Source of the DNA: Planctomycetota bacterium
GTDB taxonomy: Bacteria; Planctomycetota; MHYJ01; WSZJ01; JACPWG01
Length of the DNA: 10,917 nt
NCBI GenBank assembly: GCA_016220045.1
Contig: JACRIP010000341.1
Location: forward strand, 1 to 10,917
Direction: 5' to 3'
A program made the translations under genes and the position numbers. The notes under the pieces are model-generated. The model did no database searches. It was not told where the DNA came from and saw only the letters and a program-made list of their open reading frames with translations. This document shows, piece after piece, positions 1 to 5,370 of the stretch. Position 1 is the stretch's first letter; the number at the start of each line of letters is the position of its first letter.

Positions 1-44
1 GCCACGCGCCTTGGCGCGGAACGGCCTGCTCCTCGTTCCCGTCG

Positions 45-73
45 TCTCTGTGTCTCTGTGCCTCTGTGGTTCA
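45..73. repeat. Tandem octamer repeat, TCTCTGTG x3
   Basis: Two exact copies of TCTCTGTG (45-52, 53-60) and one variant CCTCTGTG (61-68) are followed by GTTCA. The 8-bp period would shift a reading frame with each copy gained or lost, so it is unlikely to be coding. It shares its period, but not its sequence, with the arrays at 9468-9502 and 9631-9665. Confidence 0.75.
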
Positions 74-97
74 GTCGTCGTTGCGCAATACCGGACA

Positions 98-120
98 TGC
101 ACCCGCGCGGTTCGGGTGCA
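98..120. repeat. Perfect 8-bp inverted repeat (hairpin)
   Basis: TGCACCCG (98-105) and its exact complement CGGGTGCA (113-120) flank a 7-nt loop. No T-tract follows, so a rho-independent terminator is not supported. It could be a small structural or dispersed element. Confidence 0.5.
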
Positions 121-444
121 GGTCTGTTGTTGCTGCCGGCCGCACCGTCGGTCTGCCTCCCTCGCGCCTCAGGTCCTGACGGTGCGGAGGATTCGAAGGC
201 GCGCCGGCCGAGGACCCGGGCGATCCGGCGGCCGGGCGCGAGCGCGTGGTGCACGGCGGGAGTCCGGCGAATCTCCCCACCTCAGTGCGCTGCGCGCGGC
301 GCTACGCGTACGAGCCGGAGTTCCGGACTTGTACGCTGGGGTTCCGCTGTGCGAAGGACGCGTGAGGAGGGGGCTGATTTGGTCGCGAGGGCTACCTCCC
401 GCACGACCAGGTAGAGGCTCTTTCGGCGCGCGAGGTCGCGCTTC

Positions 445-591
445 ATGCCGGCCCTGGTCGCGGTGGCGGTGGCGGGCGCGGTCGGGAGCGTAGGCGTGGG
501 CGTGGGCCCGGCGGCGGCGTCGGACGACGCGCGGGTGGGGATTGCTCTGATTCCCACGGGCGGGTTCCGGTGCGGGCTAAACTCGGGGTGA
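445..591 (+). CDS. Doubtful small exported peptide (48 aa)
   Basis: An ATG frame ends in TGA at 589-591 and is preceded by a plausible GAGG ribosome-binding site 9 nt upstream. The first 25 residues are almost all Ala, Val and Gly and end in an AAA-S stretch that resembles a signal peptide with a signal peptidase I site. The remaining 23 residues match nothing I recognise. The basic residues expected at the start of a signal peptide lie upstream of the ATG, in frame (RLFRRARSRF), but no start codon precedes them before the TAG at 412-414. It could be a remnant of a truncated exported gene or a chance frame in GGC/GTG-rich DNA. Chance is the more likely explanation. Confidence 0.17.
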   Translation: MPALVAVAVAGAVGSVGVGVGPAAASDDARVGIALIPTGGFRCGLNSG

Positions 592-610
592 GTCCGGAGG
601 TGAGTTCGGA
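587..610. repeat. Tandem 12-mer duplication
   Basis: GGTGAGTCCGGA (587-598) is followed directly by GGTGAGTTCGGA (599-610), matching at 11 of 12 bases. No function is evident. Confidence 0.45.
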
Positions 611-670
611 TTCATGACTACTTTGCACGCCGAACCGGTCAGTCCTCCCAACGCCCTCCGAGATGTGCGG

Positions 671-1330
671 CTAGGTCACGGTTGACGATCCATCCGTGGC
701 CCGGGTCCCACTGCTTGAACCCGCCCTTGCGTCGGGATCAAGGATGCGCTCAAGCCGCAGGTTCAGTACCGCCTCGAGAGCGGTTGGATAGGACAACTGC
801 AGCCGGTTCGTCGCCAGAAACGCAAGCCGCTCGCGTTCGTCCATCCCGTCAAACAGATCCCCGAGCACGGCCAGGTGGCTTCTGCGCGCCTCGACGAGAG
901 GATGATCGTTCAGCCCCAGGTAGTCGATGAGACTTCGGGCCTCTTCGTCGCCGGCGTCGATCTCCTCGTATGCAAAGTCATCAGGTACGAACCGTATTCG
1001 CCGGGTGAAGCCGCCGGGCGCCTGAAAGAAGAGGCTGCCGAAGAACGCCGCTCCGCGGTACTGCGTTTCCTTGCCGCGCTTCCGCTGATTTGCGGACTGG
1101 AGCACCGCGTAGTAGTTGTAGTATCCGTCCGAGGCGGTACCCTTCTTGGCCCTGTCAAAGTGCTCCACGGCGCAGGTGTCGAGCGGGGTCACGACCTTCT
1201 CGGTGTAGGCACAGAAACCACGCTGCTCCTCCAGGAGCAAGGCGCGGAGCCGCTCGTTGTGCCCGGCGATGCTGTAGACCAGGCCGGATCTCGCCGCGGG
1301 CGAGGTCGCGGACTTCGCGAGAAACTTCAC
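671..1330 (-). CDS. HNH nuclease-like protein, Septu PtuB-like (219 aa)
   Basis: This is the second gene of a two-gene operon. It starts with GTG (1330-1328) inside the stop of the upstream ATPase gene (shared GTGA), so translation is probably coupled. It resembles the TIGR02646/PtuB-type HNH proteins that partner AAA ATPases in Septu and in some retron systems. Key segments are GFCAYTEK (residues 38-45), AVEHFDRAKKG (54-64), YYNYYAVLQSANQRK (70-84) and YLGLNDHPLVEARR (137-150). EHF carries the His expected in the first HNH strand, and the Asn at about 81 sits where the helix Asn is expected. The zinc-binding Cys pairs common in HNH proteins are absent: CAYC is CAYT, and the second pair reads SANQ. 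I believe this is seen in part of the family rather than being decay, but did not check. The predicted role is nucleic-acid cleavage controlled by the ATPase during phage infection. The Ser/Thr/Gly-rich tail (about 204-219) looks disordered. Confidence 0.8.
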   Translation of the reverse strand: MKFLAKSATSPAARSGLVYSIAGHNERLRALLLEEQRGFCAYTEKVVTPLDTCAVEHFDRAKKGTASDGYYNYYAVLQSANQRKRGKETQYRGAAFFGSLFFQAPGGFTRRIRFVPDDFAYEEIDAGDEEARSLIDYLGLNDHPLVEARRSHLAVLGDLFDGMDERERLAFLATNRLQLSYPTALEAVLNLRLERILDPDARAGSSSGTRATDGSSTVT

Positions 1331-2703
1331 GACTGATCCGGCGTGAACCTGTACTGACGGGCGATCTCGGCCGCCTGCGCTGCGAGTTCCTGTTTGCGCT
1401 CTCCCGTGGAGCTCCGCAGATCCTTCCGCAACTGCTGGTACTGCCGCCAGCGTGCTCTCCCCGCCGGACCCAATACTTGCGGCAGGTGGAAGTCACGGAG
1501 CAACAGGTCATTCGGATCATCGCCCTTGGGCGACACCCCGTGGTGGGCGACGACGTGGCCGCTGTCGTCCCACTCGAGAACGATGCGTTCATGCGGCTCG
1601 AACTGTGCTGCCACGATCGGATTGTGCGTGGCCATGAACAACTGCGTGGAGGTCTTCCCCGACTGGGGTGTCAGGATCCGCTCGTACGTCTCCATGAGCT
1701 CGAACAGGAAGTCCGGAAACAGGCTGTTCTCAGGCTCGTCGATCAGTACGAAGCCGCTGCGGACGCTCCGCCCAAAATACAGCAGGTAGAGGTGGCCAAC
1801 GCGGAACAGAAAAGCGCGGACTCCGGTACTCAACCGAGCGTACTCGATCTGCGTTTTGGTTGAACAGGCTCGGATGTGGGCGACCAGATTGTCGGCAAGT
1901 TGAACCGGAAGCCGCGCACCCTCCGAATCAAAGTACAATCCCAGCGGCTTCAGGATCCGATTCCAGAGCTCCGCCAGATTATCGAGTACCGGCGGATTGG
2001 TTTGTTCAAAGTGTTCAATAAGCGCGGACTTGGTCTTGCTCAGGCTCTCCGGGCGAGTCTCGAATTCCTGACGATCGTTTTCGCGTTTCTTGACCAAGTA
2101 GACGAGCACTCGCCACATCTCGGCTGTGTTTCGGTCGGAGACGAGATGCCGCAGATGGAACGCCCTGAATAGACCCAGGGCCTGGTCCAAATTCGTTTGG
2201 GGAACGCCATTGACTCTACTAGAGGGAGCACCCTGTCCCTCGGAGTCCATCTCCGCCGGCGAATAGACAACCAAGTCGGAGCCGGCCTGAAGCGGCAGGA
2301 ATTGGCTGATCATGGGCACGCTCATGGGCCGATATCGATCGCGCGCCATCCGGTGGAATTCGTCCCCAGATGTACACTCGAGCAGGGGCCGTCCCTCGTC
2401 CGCAACGCTTGTGACATCAAACCAGCCCGAGGCGATGCCCAATTCCGGAATCGAGACAAACGCCACTCGCTGGTCTCCCTTGTCCAGCGTGATCCTGAGC
2501 CTACCCGTTTTGTCGGGCCAGCAGTTTTGGCCACTCAGGAAACGGTCCAGAAGCCTGAGGATGGTCGACTTCCCTGTGCCGTTGGGCCCAATCAAGCAGA
2601 TGCGGTCCGACGTCGCGTCAGTGGCATCAGTGAAGTCCAGCTCAGTATCGCCGAATTGTTGGAAGCCGCGCAGGTGGACGCGGCGGATCTTGACTCTGGG
2701 CAT
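1327..2703 (-). CDS. AAA/ABC-type ATPase, Septu PtuA-like (458 aa)
   Basis: This is a SMC/RecF-like defence ATPase. The N-terminus MPRVKIRRVHLRGFQQFG is the usual first strand of the family. Walker A GPNGTGKST is at residues 39-47, a signature-like LSTGVRA at 290-296, Walker B FVLIDEPENSLFP at 318-330 and the H-loop ATHNPIVAAQF at 358-368. The C-terminal tail (about 400-458) is charged and probably helical. The start at 2703 is preferred over an in-frame ATG at 2754, because that ATG lies in the -10 box of the promoter and has no Shine-Dalgarno. AGAGGA lies 9 nt before 2703. The protein starts an operon with the HNH gene, the order and overlap seen in Septu PtuA-PtuB. The predicted role is to sense infection or nucleotide status and license the nuclease. 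No reverse transcriptase accompanies it, so a retron-linked version is not supported here. The DNA looks less GC-rich than the secretion ATPase genes, consistent with transfer. Naming it PtuA rather than another ATPase+HNH type is an inference. Confidence 0.87.
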   Translation of the reverse strand: MPRVKIRRVHLRGFQQFGDTELDFTDATDATSDRICLIGPNGTGKSTILRLLDRFLSGQNCWPDKTGRLRITLDKGDQRVAFVSIPELGIASGWFDVTSVADEGRPLLECTSGDEFHRMARDRYRPMSVPMISQFLPLQAGSDLVVYSPAEMDSEGQGAPSSRVNGVPQTNLDQALGLFRAFHLRHLVSDRNTAEMWRVLVYLVKKRENDRQEFETRPESLSKTKSALIEHFEQTNPPVLDNLAELWNRILKPLGLYFDSEGARLPVQLADNLVAHIRACSTKTQIEYARLSTGVRAFLFRVGHLYLLYFGRSVRSGFVLIDEPENSLFPDFLFELMETYERILTPQSGKTSTQLFMATHNPIVAAQFEPHERIVLEWDDSGHVVAHHGVSPKGDDPNDLLLRDFHLPQVLGPAGRARWRQYQQLRKDLRSSTGERKQELAAQAAEIARQYRFTPDQS

Positions 2704-2712
2704 CGCTTCGAG

Positions 2713-2718
2713 TCCTCT
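2713..2718 (-). promoter_or_regulatory. Shine-Dalgarno deciding the ATPase start
   Basis: AGAGGA on the minus strand ends 9 nt before the ATG at 2703. The in-frame ATG at 2754 has no such site. This supports the 458-aa form of the protein. Confidence 0.55.
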
Positions 2719-2752
2719 GCCTGGGAACGCCGGAAACTTGCCTGTCCGCTCC

Positions 2753-2782
2753 ATTCTACATTGCAGCCAAGGCGGGCGTCAA
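2753..2782 (-). promoter_or_regulatory. Sigma70-type promoter of the Septu-like operon
   Basis: On the minus strand, TTGACG (2782-2777) and TAGAAT (2758-2753) are separated by 18 nt. Transcription should start near 2746, leaving a leader of about 43 nt before the ATG at 2703. The spacer begins CCCGCC, and a G follows the -10 box. Both features recur in the promoter at 5250-5279. Confidence 0.72.
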
Positions 2783-3164
2783 CCTGAGGATCCTCGTTGC
2801 TTCCGGGGCGCCGAAGCGATGCGCGCGGCTCCCTGCCCCCCTCGCGTCCACCCCGAGGGTTTCCCAAAGACACGATACCGATCTCGAAGTTCGATCTAAC
2901 TGCGGGATTCACCGCGTCACCTCCGAATCCGAACTCCGCACTCGCAGGGTGAACCTCTCGGGCGGTGGTCGTCCGCGATCCTCCTTTCTTGACGCTGTGG
3001 ACGGATCGGGGTACACCTGCTGGGGTAGTCGGCGGAACGATCCCCAATCGCCGCGCCGCGTCTGGACAAGATGTTCTGCGGCGCGGCGCGGATTCTCCAC
3101 CGAGGAGATCCGGCATGGGGGCCTTGCAGCCGATCGCATGGCTGCTCATCAGATGGAGGTGCGC
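2783..3164. other. Intergenic region between divergent units
   Basis: About 380 bp separate the Septu-like promoter from the next recognisable coding frame. A plus-strand frame with GTG at 2949 runs through it, but its N-terminal translation shows no domain and it lacks a convincing ribosome-binding site. A weak promoter-like TTGACG (2989-2994), 17 nt, TACACC (3012-3017) could serve the gene fragment at 3165. I see no retron-type RNA fold or repeat array here. Confidence 0.4.
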
Positions 3165-3554
3165 ATGGGCCTGGATGGTCTGACCACGCTGATCACACGC
3201 TGGCGCGAGGACTCCGGGGGGACCTACCGGTCGTGGTTCGTCTGGGAGGAGCGGCTCAAGAACTTCCGGGCGATCCGGCGCGGCATCGGTGAGGTGGTCC
3301 GCGACATCGAGGCCGGTACCTTCGGCTGCGCGTACAAGGGTTCCACGCTCGAAACCGTCGTCGGCTCGATTGCTGAGCAGCGGCAGATCTTCAAGGGCGC
3401 CGACCACGCCTTTCTCTGGAAGCCCAAGCTGCGGATTCCCGACATCTACGAGAACCGCGAGAACCAGATCGCCTTCGCACGCTTCCTGGACGCCTGCACC
3501 TGTGGTCCGTCGCCGCGCCGGTCGGCGCACGCCCTTTACGGGGGATCTGCCTGA
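3165..3554 (+). pseudogene. 5' fragment of an unidentified conserved gene
   Basis: The frame is protein-like from ATG 3165, which has a good GGAGG site 5 nt upstream (3155-3159). The first 110 or so residues include TYRSWFVWEERLKNF, AIRRGIGEVV, IAEQRQIFKGADHAFLW, KPKLRIPDIYENRENQIAF and ARFLDACTC. This Trp/Phe/Tyr-rich, charged segment looks like a conserved soluble protein, but I cannot name the family. After about 3503 the translation loses this character (GPSPRRSAHALYGGSA) and stops at 3552-3554. The DNA then continues in another frame as a DUF4058 C-terminus. I read it as a gene truncated by a deletion or recombination whose junction is near 3505-3535. The 129-aa product may still be made, but would lack the rest of the family's length. 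The extended frame from GTG 2949 is less likely to be translated. Confidence 0.55.
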
Positions 3555-3819
3555 GCGGGCCTACCGAGCCTGTTGGTTCCGGGGGTGGGAGCCTCCGCAC
3601 GGCTGGGCGCGGGTGTGGAACCTCCGCGACCCGCTCCCCAGGATCAGGATCCCGCTCAAGCGACCTGACGCGGATGTGGAGCTCGACCTTGCGCACGCGC
3701 CGGCGCTCGCCGATGAACGGAATCGCTTCGATCGGGTCGTGGATTACTCGATCCCTCCGGTCCCGCCGCTGAGCCCCACAGACGCGGAATGGGAGGCGGC
3801 GCCCGCACGCAAGACGTGA
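3532..3819 (+). pseudogene. DUF4058 protein, C-terminal remnant
   Basis: This frame, offset by one from the preceding fragment, encodes about 90 residues typical of the DUF4058 C-terminus: RAYRACWFRGWEPP, then WNLRDPLPRIRIPLKRPDAD, VELDLAHA, and YSIPPVPPLSPTDAEWEAA before TGA at 3817-3819. The LRDPLP-I-IPL, D-DV-LDL and PPLSP-D--W motifs are the usual end of these proteins, as I recall the family. The family is normally around 250 residues. Its N-terminal two-thirds, including the ELLSPSNK-type core, is missing. No start codon with a ribosome-binding site precedes the fragment in frame. The function of DUF4058 is unknown; it is common in Planctomycetota and Cyanobacteria. Confidence 0.72.
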
Positions 3820-3991
3820 GCCGGGAAGCGACCCGTACCGGCCCGCCCGGGGCCGCCGCGATGGGGGGCTGCGCCGCTGGGAAGCCGCCAGGTCATCCGG
3901 TAGCGAGACCCGAGCACATTCAGGCGCCCTGGGACTGCGCCGCGGTGTTCGCCTTGGCGGAGGGTGTCGCTCCCGGCGCGGGGTGGACGCC

Positions 3992-4030
3992 ACCTTGAAA
4001 TTTCGATTGGCAGCTTCGAATTTTCAAGGT
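3992..4030. promoter_or_regulatory. AT-rich palindrome, probable operator
   Basis: The arms ACCTTGAAATTTCGA (3992-4006) and TCGAATTTTCAAGGT (4016-4030) are complementary at 14 of 15 positions, around a 9-nt spacer. The AT-rich arms stand out from GC-rich surroundings. The palindrome overlaps the predicted -35 element and spacer of the next gene and ends at its -10 box, which is where a repressor or autoregulator would bind. A DNA or RNA hairpin is the alternative. Confidence 0.68.
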
Positions 4031-4035
4031 ATCCT
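4007..4035 (+). promoter_or_regulatory. Probable promoter of the DUF4143 ATPase gene
   Basis: TTGGCA (4007-4012), then 17 nt, then TATCCT (4030-4035). The start of transcription would fall at about 4041-4043, right at the ATG of the gene, so the message would be leaderless or nearly so. That fits the lack of a good Shine-Dalgarno before 4043. Confidence 0.45.
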
Positions 4036-4042
4036 CCGGGGC

Positions 4043-5200
4043 ATGATCGATCGACTTTCCCACCTGCGCGAGTTGCGCCGCCTGCTCCGCAGCTACCCGG
4101 TCGTGGGTCTTCTGGGCCCGCGCCAGGTCGGCAAGACCACGCTCGCGCTCGCGGTGGCGGAGGGCTGGCGCGGCCCCAGCACCCGCTTCGACCTCGAAGA
4201 TCCCGCCGACCTCGCCCGCCTCGCCGACCCGGGGCTCGCCCTCCAGGACCTGCGCGGGCTGGTCGTGCTCGACGAGATCCAACGGCGGCCCGACCTGTTC
4301 CCGTTCCTGCGCGTGCTCGCCGATCGCCGCGGCCCCCCCGCCCGCTTCCTCGTGCTCGGCAGCGCTTCCCCGCCGCTCCTGCGCCAGAGCTCCGAGTCCC
4401 TGGCCGGACGCATCGCCTTCCACGAGCTCGGCGGGCTCGCGCTGGACGAAGTCGGACCCGACTCGGCCGCCCGGCTGTGGCTGCGCGGCGGCTTCCCCCG
4501 CTCCTTCCTCGCGCGCACCGGCGCCGAGAGCAGCGAGTGGCGCCGCCACTTCGTGCGCACCTTTCTCGAGCGCGACTTGCCCGGCCTGGGCGTGACCACC
4601 GCCTCCGCCACGCTCGCGCGCTTCTGGTCCATGCTTGCTCACTACCACGCGCAGATCCTGAATTCGTCCGAACTGGCGCGCGCCTTCGGCGTCTCCGACG
4701 TCACCGTCCGGCGCTACCTCGACCTGCTCGCATCGGCCTTCGTTGTCCGGCAGCTCCCGCCGTGGCACGAGAATCTGGGCAAGCGCCAGGTCAAGTCGCC
4801 GAAAATCTACCTCCGCGACAGCGGTCTCCTGCACGCGCTCCTGGGTCTGGAGACCGGCGAAGACCTGGACCGGCATCCCAAAGTCGGCGCCTCCTGGGAG
4901 GGCTTCGCGCTCGACGCGATCGTCCGTCGCCTCGGAGCCCGACCGGAAGAGACCTGGTTCTGGGCCACGCACGGCGGCGCCGAGCTGGACCTCTTCGTCT
5001 CGCGCGGCGGGCGCCGCCGCGGGTTCGAATTCAAGCGCAGCTCCGCGCCCGCGCTGACGCCGTCGATGAGGAGCGCCCTGGCCGACCTGCGGCTCGACTC
5101 CCTGGACGTGATCTATCCGGGGGACGCGACCTTCGCCCTCGCGCCCCGCGTGCGCGCGGTGGGTTTCGCGCACCTCCTGCGGGATGTGCCCGAGCTGTAA
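4043..5200 (+). CDS. AAA_14/DUF4143 ATP-binding protein (385 aa)
   Basis: The N-terminal P-loop ATPase has Walker A GPRQVGKTT at residues 25-33, Walker B LVVLDEIQ at 73-80 and a sensor-like LVLGSASP at 103-110. The C-terminal DUF4143 region has FLERDLP at 174-180, a winged-helix-like segment LNSSELARAFGVSDVTVRRY at 206-225, KSPKIYLRDSGLLHALLG at 251-268 and ASWEGFAL at 283-290. Near the end, GAELDLFV (312-319) and FEFKRS (328-333) form a PD-(D/E)XK-like pattern with the Asp and the E-x-K residues present. Length and domain order are normal for the family. ATG 4043 is chosen because the in-frame ATG at 3983 lies upstream of the palindrome and promoter. These proteins are widespread, variable between strains and of unsettled function; links to toxin-antitoxin or mobile elements have been proposed. 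This gene stands alone, with its own probable operator. Confidence 0.88.
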   Translation: MIDRLSHLRELRRLLRSYPVVGLLGPRQVGKTTLALAVAEGWRGPSTRFDLEDPADLARLADPGLALQDLRGLVVLDEIQRRPDLFPFLRVLADRRGPPARFLVLGSASPPLLRQSSESLAGRIAFHELGGLALDEVGPDSAARLWLRGGFPRSFLARTGAESSEWRRHFVRTFLERDLPGLGVTTASATLARFWSMLAHYHAQILNSSELARAFGVSDVTVRRYLDLLASAFVVRQLPPWHENLGKRQVKSPKIYLRDSGLLHALLGLETGEDLDRHPKVGASWEGFALDAIVRRLGARPEETWFWATHGGAELDLFVSRGGRRRGFEFKRSSAPALTPSMRSALADLRLDSLDVIYPGDATFALAPRVRAVGFAHLLRDVPEL

Positions 5201-5202
5201 TC

Positions 5203-5221
5203 GCCGGCCCGCCCCGCCGGC
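5203..5221 (+). terminator. GC hairpin after the DUF4143 ATPase gene
   Basis: GCCGGC (5203-5208) and GCCGGC (5216-5221) form a self-complementary 6-bp stem with a 7-nt loop, starting 3 nt after the TAA. No T-tract follows, so this is a possible but unproven terminator. Confidence 0.3.
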
Positions 5222-5249
5222 CGCGCGTTCCCCCGGGCACTCCTGCTTG

Positions 5250-5279
5250 TTGACGCCCGCCGCGCCCCTCCGCTAGAAT
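5250..5279 (+). promoter_or_regulatory. Sigma70-type promoter of the FHA-ATPase operon
   Basis: TTGACG (5250-5255), an 18-nt spacer, TAGAAT (5274-5279). Transcription should begin near 5286, giving a leader of about 85 nt before ATG 5371. The G after the -10 box creates an ATG at 5278 that opens a misleading 31-codon N-terminal extension. The first six spacer bases (CCCGCC), spacer length and -10 box match the promoter at 2753-2782. Confidence 0.75.
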
Positions 5280-5360
5280 GTCGCTGCGCGACGCCGGGTG
5301 CGCCCTTCCGGGCCGCTCGCCGTCCCTCGCGGCCCCACGATCGCCGCCTGTTGAACCTGC

Positions 5361-5370
5361 AGGGGGGAGC
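5361..5370 (+). promoter_or_regulatory. Ribosome-binding site of the first FHA-ATPase gene
   Basis: The purine-rich AGGGGGGAGC directly precedes ATG 5371. It supports that start over the ATG at 5278, which lies in the promoter. Confidence 0.6.

Larger units (their letters stand above)
1..670. other. Gene-poor flank
   Basis: No convincing protein gene fills this stretch. The open frames are the overlapping kind expected in GC-rich DNA, with arginine- and proline-rich translations and no recognisable motif. It holds a triple octamer repeat (45-68), a hairpin (98-120), one doubtful small ORF (445-591) and a duplicated 12-mer (587-610). It lies downstream of the Septu-like operon. I see no strong rho-independent terminator for that operon here. 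It may be decayed sequence at the edge of a defence island (inference). Confidence 0.5.

Noticed and set aside
614..685. 23-codon ORF after a GGAGGTGA sequence
   Set aside because: Spacing from the ribosome-binding-like sequence to the ATG is about 13 nt or more. The peptide is featureless and it overlaps the end of the HNH gene on the other strand.
2783..3164. Possible retron non-coding RNA next to the ATPase/HNH pair
   Set aside because: ATPase/HNH pairs occur in some retrons, but no reverse transcriptase is encoded in the window and no long inverted a1/a2-like repeats are visible here.
3115..3183. ATG with a strong GAGGAG site just before the conserved fragment
   Set aside because: It is one frame off the conserved frame and stops after 22 codons. 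ATG 3165 with GGAGG is in the right frame.
2592..3530. Minus-strand open frame of 312 codons across the promoter region
   Set aside because: It overlaps the true ATPase start, its promoter and the antisense of the conserved fragment at 3165-3503. The translation shows no motif.
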